Assembly (NCBI GenBank): GCA_963665575.2
Contig: CAXXDW010000006.1
Coordinates: 558,001-622,000 of the forward strand
Direction of reading: 5' to 3'
Length of the DNA stretch: 64,000 nucleotides
From: Rariloculus sp963665575
GTDB taxonomy: Bacteria > Pseudomonadota > Gammaproteobacteria > Steroidobacterales > Rariloculaceae
This document shows positions 18,588-27,588 of the stretch, piece by piece. Positions within the stretch are counted from its first letter, which is position 1, and every line of letters begins with the position of its first letter. The translations under genes and the position numbers were made by a program. The notes under the pieces are model-generated. The model ran no database searches. It was not told where the DNA came from and saw only the letters and a list, made by a program, of their open reading frames with translations.

Positions 18588-20407
18588 GCCGCTACGCCCG
18601 CGAGATACGCTTCCTCAATCGCCTCGACGACACAGCGGTAGTCCATCGGCAACCCCCCGTAACTCAGGATTGAGTGCATGCGATCTGCAGGATACGACGT
18701 CTCGAGCATCAGCAGGCTCTTGAGCTGCGCATCCCGGTTCTGCTCCACGACGAATACGTAGTCGTGCTGATCGAGAAAGCGTTCGACCTTCCGCGTGAAC
18801 GGAAAGGCCCTGACTCTGCAGTAGTTGAGGTGGATGCCTTTCGCCGCGAGTCGATCGATGGCTTCATTGACTGCCGGATTGCAGCTACCGACCGACACGA
18901 TGCCCCAACTGCCCGCCTTGCGCGTGCGCCGGACCACGGGATCGGGCACGAGCTTCGCGGCGGTCCTCCACTTTCTCCGCAAGCGGTCGACGACTTCGAG
19001 GTATTCGTCGGAGTCCTCCGTGTATTCGCCAAACCGGTTGTGTCCGGAGCCGCGCACGAAATAGGAGCCCTTCGGATGGCCTCCTGGAATCGTCCGGGGG
19101 GCGATGCCGTCGCCGTCGGGATCCACGTAACGGTTGAACCGCCCCGGCAAGCGTGCAACCGTCCTGGGCTTCAGGATCTTGCCGCGGTCGGGCCGGTAAG
19201 CGGGATCCCACTCAAACTCCCGGCACATCCAGTCGTTCATGCCGATGTCGAGATCCGAGAGCACGAGCACCGGCGTCTGCAGCCGGTCGGCGAGATCGAA
19301 CGCGGCGACCGACAACTCGAAGCACTCGCGCGGGTCGCCGGGAAAGAGAACCACGTGCCGAGTGTCGCCGTGCGACGCATGCGCCGCGGCAAGTATGTCG
19401 CCCTGCTGCGTGCGTGTCGGCATGCCCGTTGACGGGCCGACCCGCTGTACGTCGAAGACGACCGCGGGCAACTCCGCAAAGTAGGCGAAACCGAGAAACT
19501 CGTTCATGAGCGACATCCCCGGGCCGCTCGTCGGGGTAAAGGCCCTCGCGCCGTTCCAGGTCGCGCCGAGCACGACGCCGATCGCCGCGAGCTCGTCTTC
19601 GGCCTGCACGACGCAGAAGTTTCGTTCCCCGGTGTGCGGATCCTTGCGGAATTCCTCGCAAAAACCCCGAAACGCGTCCATCAGCGACGTTGACGGCGTA
19701 ATCGGGTACCAGGCGCCCACCGTCGCGCCGGCGTAGACGCAGCCCAGTGCCGCCGCGGTGTTGCCGTCGATCATGATGTGTCCGGCGGTCTTGTCGAGCC
19801 GCTTGAGCCGCGTCGGCAACGGGCAGGCGAAATGCTTCTTCGCATACTCGTAACCCAGAGCGATCGCGTCCATGTTCGATTCGATCAGGGCCTGCTTGCT
19901 CGCGAACGTCTCCCTGACGAGCTTCTCGATGACCTTCAGTTCGATGTCGATCAGGGCCGCAAGCGCACCGACATAGGCCATGTTCTTCATGAGGATGCGA
20001 ACGCGCGTCTTCGCGAACCGTTCATTGCACATTCGCGCCAGCGGGATGCCGATGACCACGATGTCGGGCCTTGCGACCACGCTCTCCCTAGGCCAGGTCG
20101 AGTCGTAAATCAACGTACCGCCCGGGCTGACCTCGGCGAGATCCTGCGCGTAGGTCGCCTGGTTCATGGCGACCATGATGTCGACCGAGCCGGAGCGCGC
20201 GAGATACCCCTTCCTGCTGACGCGGATTTCGTACCAGGTCGGCAGGCCCTGAATATTCGACGGAAAGAAGTTCTTGCCGGTGACCGGTATCCCCATGCGG
20301 AATATGGCCTTCATGAGCAGCGTGTTGGCGCTCGCCGAACCCGTGCCGTTGACGTTCGCAAGCTTGACGACGAAGTCGTTTATCCGGCTTTTCGCGTTTC
20401 CCGGCAC
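18584..20407 (-). CDS. korA: 2-oxoacid:ferredoxin oxidoreductase, fused gamma-alpha subunit (KorA-like)
   Basis: A 607-residue fusion. Residues 1-190 are the gamma domain, beginning with the KLANVNGTGSASANTLLMKA glycine-rich segment. Residues 200-600 are the alpha (pyrimidine-binding) domain with MIDGNTAAALGCVYAGATVG, FVVQAEDELAAIGVVLGA and FTPTSGPGMSLMNE, all family signatures. The C-terminal transketolase-like domain contains WGIVSVGS. It pairs with the beta subunit downstream (4-base overlap) and overlaps the electron-transfer gene upstream by 28 bases, so the three form one tight operon. Ferredoxin-linked 2-oxoacid oxidation in a gammaproteobacterium may serve low-oxygen metabolism or supply low-potential electrons. 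That role is inference. Confidence 0.92.
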   Translation of the reverse strand: MPGNAKSRINDFVVKLANVNGTGSASANTLLMKAIFRMGIPVTGKNFFPSNIQGLPTWYEIRVSRKGYLARSGSVDIMVAMNQATYAQDLAEVSPGGTLIYDSTWPRESVVARPDIVVIGIPLARMCNERFAKTRVRILMKNMAYVGALAALIDIELKVIEKLVRETFASKQALIESNMDAIALGYEYAKKHFACPLPTRLKRLDKTAGHIMIDGNTAAALGCVYAGATVGAWYPITPSTSLMDAFRGFCEEFRKDPHTGERNFCVVQAEDELAAIGVVLGATWNGARAFTPTSGPGMSLMNEFLGFAYFAELPAVVFDVQRVGPSTGMPTRTQQGDILAAAHASHGDTRHVVLFPGDPRECFELSVAAFDLADRLQTPVLVLSDLDIGMNDWMCREFEWDPAYRPDRGKILKPRTVARLPGRFNRYVDPDGDGIAPRTIPGGHPKGSYFVRGSGHNRFGEYTEDSDEYLEVVDRLRRKWRTAAKLVPDPVVRRTRKAGSWGIVSVGSCNPAVNEAIDRLAAKGIHLNYCRVRAFPFTRKVERFLDQHDYVFVVEQNRDAQLKSLLMLETSYPADRMHSILSYGGLPMDYRCVVEAIEEAYLAGVAA

Positions 20408-22197
20408 AGTTGCTCGTCCCGTTCGGCTTCATCAATGGCGTAGGGAATGACGACCGTCGACTTCTGCATGTCCCAGGCGCCGGTCGGGCAGCGTTCGGCG
20501 CAGAGCCCGCAATGCACGCAGAGGTTCTCGTCCTTGACCATGACCCGGCTGGTATGCAGCAGCGGCCCGGACACGTACAGCGGCTGCTCGGCCTTCAGCC
20601 GCTCAGTCTTGAGATTCGCTTCGATCGTTTGCTGATCTGCATTCGGCGTGATCGTCAGGCAGTCCACGGGGCATATGTCGATGCATGCATCGCATTCGAT
20701 GCAAAGACCCGCCGAGAAAACGGTTTGCAGATCGCAATTCAGGCAGCGTTCGACTTCCCTGGCGGCGTCCTCGGCGCTGAAACCGAGCTCGACCTCGATG
20801 TTCAGTTTCCTGAAGCGCTTCTTGAGGTCGACGTGCGGCATGATCCGCCGGCCTGCCGGGTCGTAGTCGTTGCTGTAGCTCCACTCGTGGATACCCATTT
20901 TCGCGGTCGTCAGGTTGACTCCGCGCGGCAGGCGATCGCTGAGGTTCGTGCCCTGGCAGTACTTGTGGATCGAGATCGCCGCCTGATGACCATGCTCCAC
21001 GGCCCAGATGATGTTTTTCGGGCCGAAAGCCGCGTCGCCGCCGAAAAACACGCCCTTGCGCGTCGATTCGAACGTTGACGGGTCGACGACCGGTACGTTC
21101 CACTTGTCGAACTCGATGCCGATGTCGCGCTCGACCCAGGGAAAGGCGTTCTCCTGGCCGATAGCAAGCACGACATCATCGCAGGGTATCGTGGTTTCGT
21201 CGACGATCCGGCTGCTTGCGATCGCACCGCGGTCGTCGAAGTCGTACTCGAGTACATCGAACTTCATGCCGACGAGCTTGCCGTCTTCGACGAGGAACTC
21301 CCTGGGCGAATGATTGACCACGATCTTCACGCGCTCTTCTTCGGCATCCTCCAGTTCCCAGTCGGATGCCTTGAAAAAGGCCCGCGGCTTGCGAGCCATG
21401 ACCTTGACGTTCTTTGCGCCGAGCCTCAGCGAACTGCGGCAGCAATCCATCGCCGTATTGCCGACGCCGATGATCAGAACCCGCTTCCCGATGCTCGTCA
21501 CATGGCCGAAAGCGATCGATTCGAGCCACTGGATACCGATGTGGATCCGGTCGCTGTCATAACGGCCGGGCAGCTCAAGTTCCTTGCCCTTCGGTGCGCC
21601 CGTGCCGACGAACACGGCATCGAAATCGTCCTCGAGCAGCGCGTTCATGCTTTCGACGGGATGCGAAAGCCTGAGATCGACGCCCATGTCGACGATGTAG
21701 GCGATTTCCTCGTCGAGCACGGTCGCCGGCAGGCGAAATGCCGGGATGTTGGTGCGCATCAGGCCGCCCGGCTTGTCGAGCGCCTCGAAGATCACGCACT
21801 CGTAGCCCAGCGGGATGAGATCGTTGGCAACCGCCAGCGACGCGCAACCGGCGCCAACCAACGCGATCCGCTTGCCGTTGCTGCGCCCGGGCGCCTGCGG
21901 CAGGCGGTCGCGGATATCTTCGCGATTGTCCGACGCGACCCGTTTCAGGCGGCAGATCGCGACGGGTTTGTCCTCGACGCGGCTCCTGCGGCATGCCGGC
22001 TCGCAGGGCCGGTCGCAGACCCGCCCGAGGATGCCCGGAAAAACATTGGACTCCCGATTCAGCAGGTACGCGTCGGTAAACCGGCCCTGTGCGATCAGCC
22101 GGATATACTCGGGCACGTCGGTATGCGCCGGGCAAGCCCATTGGCAATCGACGACCTGATGAAAGTACTCCGTGCCGTCAGTTTTCGTGGGATCCAT
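20380..22197 (-). CDS. FAD/NAD(P)-binding and 4Fe-4S electron-transfer subunit (GltD-like, KorC-like)
   Basis: A 605-residue flavoprotein. The N-terminal domain has the cysteines of a GltD-type Fe-S helical domain (VDCQWACPAHTDVPEY and CDRPCEPACRR). Two Rossmann folds follow: IALVGAGCASLAVA for FAD, and VLIIGVGNTAMDCCRSSLRLG for NAD(P)H. GGDAAFGPKNIIWAVEHG is the usual second FAD contact. The C-terminus has two ferredoxin-like clusters, CIECDACIDICPVDC and CVHCGLCAERCP. It most likely moves electrons between reduced ferredoxin (or the Kor centre) and NAD(P). A similar third subunit is known for 2-oxoglutarate:ferredoxin oxidoreductase of Thauera (KorABC); the match is from memory of the family. 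It is first in the operon, and its stop lies inside the korA start region. Confidence 0.88.
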   Translation of the reverse strand: MDPTKTDGTEYFHQVVDCQWACPAHTDVPEYIRLIAQGRFTDAYLLNRESNVFPGILGRVCDRPCEPACRRSRVEDKPVAICRLKRVASDNREDIRDRLPQAPGRSNGKRIALVGAGCASLAVANDLIPLGYECVIFEALDKPGGLMRTNIPAFRLPATVLDEEIAYIVDMGVDLRLSHPVESMNALLEDDFDAVFVGTGAPKGKELELPGRYDSDRIHIGIQWLESIAFGHVTSIGKRVLIIGVGNTAMDCCRSSLRLGAKNVKVMARKPRAFFKASDWELEDAEEERVKIVVNHSPREFLVEDGKLVGMKFDVLEYDFDDRGAIASSRIVDETTIPCDDVVLAIGQENAFPWVERDIGIEFDKWNVPVVDPSTFESTRKGVFFGGDAAFGPKNIIWAVEHGHQAAISIHKYCQGTNLSDRLPRGVNLTTAKMGIHEWSYSNDYDPAGRRIMPHVDLKKRFRKLNIEVELGFSAEDAAREVERCLNCDLQTVFSAGLCIECDACIDICPVDCLTITPNADQQTIEANLKTERLKAEQPLYVSGPLLHTSRVMVKDENLCVHCGLCAERCPTGAWDMQKSTVVIPYAIDEAERDEQLCRETRKAG

Positions 22198-22507
22198 CGA
22201 ATGGGGGCTTGCGCGCGTTGGCGGGTGACGTGACGAAGCCGGTGCTGTCGACTCGCTTTGCGATGGGACGACGAGGCCGGATTCGACCGAGTCCGAGCTG
22301 GCGACGCTGCTCTCGAATTGCCATGGGACTGCTTCGCAATTATAGACTCAGCCCACGCCGCTACAAGCGTGCAGCCCAATTTTTCCTGACTGGCCGGCTC
22401 CGTGCGTCTGGCGCTAGGGAACCGGACTCGCGTGGCGCCGGTCCATACGTCACAGGACAGGATCACCCACTGTCGGATTCGCTCGCAACGATTCGAACTA
22501 GTTTAGA
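22198..22507. other. Divergent intergenic region, kor operon / TPR genes
   Basis: About 310 bases. It holds the kor promoter described separately on the minus strand. Toward the TPR gene there is only a TAGAAT at 22504-22509, too close to the start to call with confidence. No operator palindrome or small reading frame was supported. Confidence 0.4.
22339..22366 (-). promoter_or_regulatory. Candidate sigma-70 promoter of the kor operon
   Basis: On the minus strand, TTGTAG (22361-22366) and a perfect TATAAT (22339-22344) are separated by 16 bases. Transcription would start near 22332, leaving a leader of about 135 bases before the first kor gene. Confidence 0.55.
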
Positions 22508-23917
22508 ATGCCGTTGATGCTCTCGCCTTGCCCGACAACTTTCGAGGTTGATCGGCGCCGCGCAAGCCGCTGGTCGACGAGCGGTGTCCTGCTATCCCTT
22601 TTGCTTGGCGCCGCCGCTCACGGTCAGGATTCCCAGTCTGCGCTCGCCGCGGATGCGGTGCCTGTTGCCGGAGTGGAACAGCCGGAGTTCGGCGCGACCG
22701 GATCTGCCGAAATCGTCACACGCTTCGAGGCGAGCATCGAGCTCGAGCGCCTCATCCAGGCGCAGGACCTTGACGCTGCAGCGGCCGTCGGGGAGCGGCT
22801 CCTGACGTTGACGCAGGAAGAGTTCGGTGAGACCAGCGCCGAATCCGCGAACGCGCATATCTCGCTCGCGCAAGTACAGGTCGCAAACGAAGATCGCGTG
22901 GCAGCGGAACAGCACTATCTCGACGCGATCATCATCTTGCGCGAAGTCGACGGCGCATTCTCCGAAGCCCTGATTTCACCGTTGCTTGGTCTCGGCGACA
23001 ACTACCAGGACGGCGGCCAGTACCTCAACGCCGTATCCGCATTCAACGAGGCGCGCACGATCAATCGGCGCGCGTTTGGCCTGCTCGACGAGGGCCAGAT
23101 CGAGATCCTCGATCGGATGACGCAATCGTTCCTGGCCATGAATGAGTACGAACAGGCCGACGCACAACAGCGCGCCGCGCTTATGCTCATTGAACGCAAG
23201 CACGAGCAGCACTCCGTAGAGACGCTCGACGCCATCTACAAGTACGCGGGCTGGTTGCGCGACCGGCGCCGCTTCACCGAGGAGCGCGAGCAGTACCAGC
23301 GCGCCATGCGAATCATTCGCGACCATTACGATGACGGCAGCGTTCTGATGGTCCGGCCGCTCAGCGAAACCGGCAACAGCTTCCGCAACCAGGGCGCCGC
23401 GGTAAACCAGGGAATTACCGGGCTTCTGACGGCGCTCGAACTGCTGGAGACCCAGGAAGAACCCGATGAGCTTGCGCTCGCTCAGGTACTGGTCGACATC
23501 GGTGACTGGGAGACCGCGTTTTCCAGGGTCGGCGCGGACGGCGCAGCGTATCGGCGGGCCTGGCAACTTCTCGGCAATGTGGACAACGGCGACGCATTGC
23601 GCCGGGAGTGGTTCGGCGGCATCGAGTACGTGTTCAGGGAACCGTTGAGCCAACGGGGTTTGAGCGCCGCTCCGGATGCCCTGCGGGGTTTCGTGCTCGT
23701 GAGATTCGACCTCAACGAACTCGGCCATACGGTAAATGTCACGATTCTCGAATCCGAACCGCCGGACCTCAAGGACGAAGCAGTGGCTCGGCACGTTCGC
23801 CAATCAAGATTCCGTCCATTCATGAACGAAGGGGAAATCGTGGCACGCCGCAACCTGGCGCTGCGCGTGACCTTCCGCTACGCGCCCACGGCCATCGACG
23901 GAGAAAACAGTGGATAG
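22508..23917 (+). CDS. Secreted tetratricopeptide-like protein with TonB-C-like C-terminus
   Basis: A 469-residue protein with an N-terminal secretion signal (GVLLSLLLGAAAHGQ) after a short basic start. Residues 70-330 are helical repeats of the TPR type (for example LEERLIQAQDLDAAAAVGER-like spacing and AEQHYLDAIIILREVDGAF). The last 90 residues (FVLVRFDLNELGHTVNVTIL, then VRQSRFRPF and LRVTFRY) look like the TonB C-terminal fold seen in periplasmic energy-transducer-like proteins. No transmembrane anchor follows the signal, so it is probably periplasmic. It overlaps the next gene by eight bases and is its paralogue. Function unknown. Starts at 22508 or 22517 are both possible. Confidence 0.75.
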   Translation: MPLMLSPCPTTFEVDRRRASRWSTSGVLLSLLLGAAAHGQDSQSALAADAVPVAGVEQPEFGATGSAEIVTRFEASIELERLIQAQDLDAAAAVGERLLTLTQEEFGETSAESANAHISLAQVQVANEDRVAAEQHYLDAIIILREVDGAFSEALISPLLGLGDNYQDGGQYLNAVSAFNEARTINRRAFGLLDEGQIEILDRMTQSFLAMNEYEQADAQQRAALMLIERKHEQHSVETLDAIYKYAGWLRDRRRFTEEREQYQRAMRIIRDHYDDGSVLMVRPLSETGNSFRNQGAAVNQGITGLLTALELLETQEEPDELALAQVLVDIGDWETAFSRVGADGAAYRRAWQLLGNVDNGDALRREWFGGIEYVFREPLSQRGLSAAPDALRGFVLVRFDLNELGHTVNVTILESEPPDLKDEAVARHVRQSRFRPFMNEGEIVARRNLALRVTFRYAPTAIDGENSG

Positions 23918-25208
23918 GGTTCGTGTGCTGCTGGCCCTGGCGGCGCTCGTGGCTACGGGCGCTGCGGCGCAGGACGCGGAGGTACCGCAGGCGCCGCGCG
24001 CGGCAGCCGATCTCCAGGCGCTCACGGACCCTGCCGCGCCGCGCACTGAACTGGACACCCTGCGTGCGGCCCGGGATACGCTCCTTGCTGCCAGCGATTT
24101 GCAGGCAGCGCTGCTGTCGGCCGAGAACATCGTCGCGGCGGCCACGGACGAGACCGATCCCGCCTACCGATCCGACCTCATGCAACTGGCCCGGATTCAA
24201 GCGGAACTCGACATGTTCGCCGACGCTGAAGTCAACTACCTGCGAGCGGTCGAGCTGTCCGAAGATGCCGACGGGACGCTTGCCCTTACGCTGGTCGAAC
24301 CGTATCAGGCGCTCGGGCGGGTCTACCTCGACGAACGGCGGTTCGGTGAAGCCATTACCGTGTTCGAGCATGCGCGCGACCTCAACCAGAGGCATCTGGG
24401 GTTGTTCAATGTCGAACAGACGCCATTGATCGACGATGTCACGCTGGCCTATCTCGGACTTGGCGATACGCTCGCAGCACGTGAGCTGCAGCTCGACCGG
24501 CTCGACAACGCCGTCAGGCGGTTCGGCGCCGACGACCCGCAGGTGATTCCGTACCACAATCACCTCGCCGAGTACTACGCGAGTTCCCGAATGCGAACGA
24601 GCGCTCGCGATCAATACGAACGCATTCTCGAAATCCAGGAGAGCCGGGCCGCCCCCGACGATCCCGTGCTGCTGGCAACGCTGCGGCGGCTGGCGGGCAT
24701 CGAGTTGCTTCTCGGTGACGACGACGACGCCAAGGTCCGCCTCGAAGAGTTGCTGCAGGCCAACGCCGACGCCGTCACTGTCGAGCGAAGCCTTTCGCTT
24801 GCGCTACTCGGTGATTGGGCGCTCGTCGATGGGGATCTCGTCCTGGCGGCCGACTATTACCAGCAGGCGTATGCCGCTCTGGAAGCCACCGGCGAAGGCG
24901 ATCCTGTCCAGGTGTTCGCCAACCCGCGGATGATCGATTTCTTTCCGCCGCTGACCCGCGTGGACCTCAACAGGCGATCGCGCCCCTGGGCGTGGGGCTC
25001 GATAGAACTCGCGTTCGATCTCTCCGCCGAAGGACGTGCCTGGGACGTGCGGATCGTTGCGGTCGAACCGGCCGGAGTCATCGAATCCGCGTACCACCGC
25101 CGCTTGCGCGAGACGCATTTTCGGCCCCGCCTGGTCGAGGGCGTACCGGTAGCGGTAAATGACGTGCGCTTTACCCACTTCTTCCGCTACTACGTCGACG
25201 TCGATTGA
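23910..25208 (+). CDS. Second secreted TPR-like protein with TonB-C-like C-terminus
   Basis: A 432-residue paralogue of the preceding gene, overlapping it by eight bases, hence cotranslated. It has a signal peptide (VLLALAALVATGAAAQ), helical repeats (AEVNYLRAVELSEDADGTL, then EAITVFEHARDLNQRHLGLF), and a C-terminal segment IELAFDLSAEGRAWDVRIVAV with RLRETHFRPRLVEG, which aligns with the TonB-C-like tail of its partner. The two are probably periplasmic and may work together. The tandem arrangement upstream of a two-component system suggests an envelope role, but nothing in the sequence fixes a substrate. Confidence 0.75.
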   Translation: MDRVRVLLALAALVATGAAAQDAEVPQAPRAAADLQALTDPAAPRTELDTLRAARDTLLAASDLQAALLSAENIVAAATDETDPAYRSDLMQLARIQAELDMFADAEVNYLRAVELSEDADGTLALTLVEPYQALGRVYLDERRFGEAITVFEHARDLNQRHLGLFNVEQTPLIDDVTLAYLGLGDTLAARELQLDRLDNAVRRFGADDPQVIPYHNHLAEYYASSRMRTSARDQYERILEIQESRAAPDDPVLLATLRRLAGIELLLGDDDDAKVRLEELLQANADAVTVERSLSLALLGDWALVDGDLVLAADYYQQAYAALEATGEGDPVQVFANPRMIDFFPPLTRVDLNRRSRPWAWGSIELAFDLSAEGRAWDVRIVAVEPAGVIESAYHRRLRETHFRPRLVEGVPVAVNDVRFTHFFRYYVDVD

Positions 25209-25239
25209 GCCCGGGTCCGCGCACGTGCCTTTCGATGGC

Positions 25240-25288
25240 GCGGACGAAAGCGGACTTGCAACCGTACATTCCTGCGGCCCTGTCTCCT
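25240..25288 (-). repeat. Dispersed REP-like repeat, copy 1
   Basis: On the minus strand this reads AGGAGACAGGGCCGCAGGAA and continues with GCAAGTCCGCTTTCGTCCGC. It differs at about nine positions from the copy at 30472-30521. It lies 30 bases after the stop of the second TPR gene. Confidence 0.6.
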
Positions 25289-25432
25289 CGCGGGCTTTCA
25301 CCGGCAGTGCGCTTGTCCGCATCGCAGAATGACCCGGACATCTGAATTTTTCTCAAGTCATGGGCCGCTTCCGGCCCGAAAGCTTCGACCGCGGTCCAAC
25401 GTGTGGCACCTTAGGCCCTGCGGACAAATCCC

Positions 25433-26131
25433 ATGACCACAAATCAGCTACTGATCATCGACGACGATGCGGGCCTGACTGAAATGCTCGGCGAATACCT
25501 TGCCGCCGAAGGGATCCGCCTTACAGCTGCGCGCACGGGCACCCAGGGCCTTCGCGACGCCGAGCGCAACGACTACGACCTGATCATCCTCGACGTGATG
25601 CTGCCGGGCCTGTCCGGGTTCGAGGTGCTGAGCCAGCTACGCGAATCGGGTTCGCGCACACCGATCCTGATGTTGACGGCGCGCGGCGACGACGTCGACC
25701 GCATCGTCGGTCTCGAGATGGGCGCCGACGACTATCTGCCGAAGCCGTTCAATCCCCGCGAACTCGTCGCACGCATCAAGGCGGTTCTGCGCCGTTCTTC
25801 GGCTGAACCGACTGACGAGCCGGGCGATGTCGAGCTTGGCTCCTTGCGTGCGCAATTCCAGCGGCGCGAAGCCTGGCTCGGTGACACGCCGCTCAATCTC
25901 ACCAATGCGGAGTTCATCGTCCTCTACAAGCTCATGAGTTCCGCGGGCAAGGTCGTATCGCGCGAGACGCTGACGCGCGAGGCGCTTGGCCGGCAATTGC
26001 TGCCGGACGACCGCAGTCTCGACACGCACGTCAGCAATCTTCGCAAGAAGATCGCCGACGCCAGCGACTCCGAACTCAGGATTCGCAGTATTCGCGGCAG
26101 CGGATACGTGCTCGCACCGCCGCAAGAGTGA
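25433..26131 (+). CDS. OmpR/CpxR-type response regulator
   Basis: A 232-residue DNA-binding regulator. The receiver domain (1-120) has the acidic pocket DDD near residue 10, the phosphoacceptor Asp54 in LIILDVMLPG, the Thr of MLTARGDDVD, and Lys in DDYLPKPFNPREL. Residues 140-232 form the winged helix with LTNAEFIVLYKLM, DDRSLDTHVSNLRKKI and IRGSGYVL. Overall it resembles CpxR. The sensor kinase gene starts four bases after its stop, so they are a pair. Upstream lies a 224-base gap with a copy of the dispersed repeat. The pair may monitor envelope state, by analogy with CpxRA; no cpxP-like gene is nearby. Confidence 0.93.
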   Translation: MTTNQLLIIDDDAGLTEMLGEYLAAEGIRLTAARTGTQGLRDAERNDYDLIILDVMLPGLSGFEVLSQLRESGSRTPILMLTARGDDVDRIVGLEMGADDYLPKPFNPRELVARIKAVLRRSSAEPTDEPGDVELGSLRAQFQRREAWLGDTPLNLTNAEFIVLYKLMSSAGKVVSRETLTREALGRQLLPDDRSLDTHVSNLRKKIADASDSELRIRSIRGSGYVLAPPQE

Positions 26132-26135
26132 CCGC

Positions 26136-27527
26136 ATGAACCTGTTCTGGAAGATATTCATCATTTTCGGCATCGCGATGACGGTGACGCTCGTCGTTTC
26201 CGTGTTCGTGAGTTTCAGTCTCGTGGGTCAGACCTTCGATCAGCGCAATATCGAGAACCGCGAGGAGATAATTCAACAAGCCGCCGAGGCGCTCGAGGAA
26301 GGCGGCCTGGGAGGCTTGCGGTCGTGGCTTGACGCGAACGCGCTCCCCGTACCGGGCGTCATGCTCATGATCGTGGATGAGGATGGCAACGACTTGCTCG
26401 GCCGCGAACTGCCGCCACGCTTCGGTCCACTGCTCAACCCGCGACCAAGTTCACGATCGCGCGGCCCGAACCCGCGACCGGATTCCCGATCGCGCGGTCC
26501 GGTCAATGTCCGGCCGATTCAATTTACGCCGAGCCTCGTCGCCGAGGATGGTCACGAGTATCGGCTCCTGTTCGTTCGGACGCGGATCACCGTACTCGGT
26601 ATCCTGGCCTGGCCCGCCACACAGTTGGCCGTGTTTGCCCTGGTCGTACTCGCGGCACTCGCGACGTCGATGCCGCTGGCCCGCTATCTGGCTTCACCGA
26701 TCATGCGGCTGCAGAATACGAGCCGCGCTCTGGCGGCCGGGGCGCTGGAGACCCGCGTCGGCGAACCGTTCACCCGGCGCAAGGACGAAGTCGGTACGCT
26801 GGCCCGCGACTTCGACACCATGGCCGAACGAATTCAGGAACTCGTTACCGCCAAGGAAACGCTGCTGCGCGACGTGTCACACGAGTTCCGCTCTCCGCTC
26901 GCGCGAATCCGCATGGCGCTTGCACTCGCAGAACGTAAGGCCAGCAAGTCCTCACAATCGGATCTGCTGCGCATCGAGCACGAAACGGAACGGCTCGACG
27001 AACTCGTCGGCGAAGTGATGGCGCTCGCGCGGCTGCGCAGTCAGCCCATTGTAAAAACCGAGCGTATCGCTCTGGACGAACTTGTCAGCGAAATCGTCGA
27101 CAACGCGCGCTACGAGTATCCCGAAGCCGAGATCCGTTATGCGGCTCGGGGCGTCCCGCGGTTGAAGGGAGACCGCACCGCGCTTACGCGCGCCATTGAA
27201 AATGTGGTTCGAAACGCGCTCAATCATTCTGGACCGGTGGAAAGCGCGACTGTAGAGGTGAACCTGCAAGCCGCGGCCGGCCGGATCGAGATTCGCGTGG
27301 CCGATCGTGGGCCCGGAGTGCCGGACTCGGATCTCGAGCGAATTTTCGAACCGTTCTACCGGGTCGACGAGAGCCGCGACCACCAAAGCGGCGGCCAGGG
27401 CATCGGACTTGCGATCGCCGCAAGCGTTCTCGAGTTGCATGGCGGGCGCATCGTCGCCCGCAACCGCTCCGGGGGGGGGCTCGAGGTCAAGCTCGAGCTC
27501 CCCCCGGATAAGCCGGAACGGGCCTAG
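26136..27527 (+). CDS. Sensor histidine kinase, CpxA-like
   Basis: A 463-residue inner-membrane kinase. Membrane helix 1 is about 4-30, a short periplasmic loop (about 31-155) includes Arg/Pro/Ser-rich repeats (PRPSSRSRGPNPRPDSRSRG), and helix 2 is about 155-175. A HAMP domain follows (ASPIMRLQNTSRALAAG). The phosphoacceptor His lies in LLRDVSHEFRSPLARIRMAL. The catalytic domain has the N box (ENVVRNALNHS), G1 box (VADRGPGVP), F box (IFEPFYRVDESR) and G2 box (GGQGIGLAIA). All boxes are intact. The Arg/Pro/Ser repeat in the periplasmic loop is unusual. It is the partner of the upstream response regulator, and its stop is followed directly by a copy of the dispersed repeat. Confidence 0.93.
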   Translation: MNLFWKIFIIFGIAMTVTLVVSVFVSFSLVGQTFDQRNIENREEIIQQAAEALEEGGLGGLRSWLDANALPVPGVMLMIVDEDGNDLLGRELPPRFGPLLNPRPSSRSRGPNPRPDSRSRGPVNVRPIQFTPSLVAEDGHEYRLLFVRTRITVLGILAWPATQLAVFALVVLAALATSMPLARYLASPIMRLQNTSRALAAGALETRVGEPFTRRKDEVGTLARDFDTMAERIQELVTAKETLLRDVSHEFRSPLARIRMALALAERKASKSSQSDLLRIEHETERLDELVGEVMALARLRSQPIVKTERIALDELVSEIVDNARYEYPEAEIRYAARGVPRLKGDRTALTRAIENVVRNALNHSGPVESATVEVNLQAAAGRIEIRVADRGPGVPDSDLERIFEPFYRVDESRDHQSGGQGIGLAIAASVLELHGGRIVARNRSGGGLEVKLELPPDKPERA

Positions 27528-27575
27528 CAGCCTGCACCGCAGGAATTCGCGGCTACAACTCCGCTCTGATTCGCC
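27526..27575 (+). repeat. Dispersed REP-like repeat, copy 2
   Basis: A 50-base copy that starts within the stop codon of the kinase gene. It contains the hairpin-forming core CCTGCACCGCAGG followed by AATTCGCGGCTACAACTCCG. About 42 of 50 bases match the copy at 30472-30521. It lies between convergent genes, so it may act as a transcription or mRNA-end structure. Confidence 0.6.
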
Positions 27576-27588
27576 CGTCGTGACGTGA

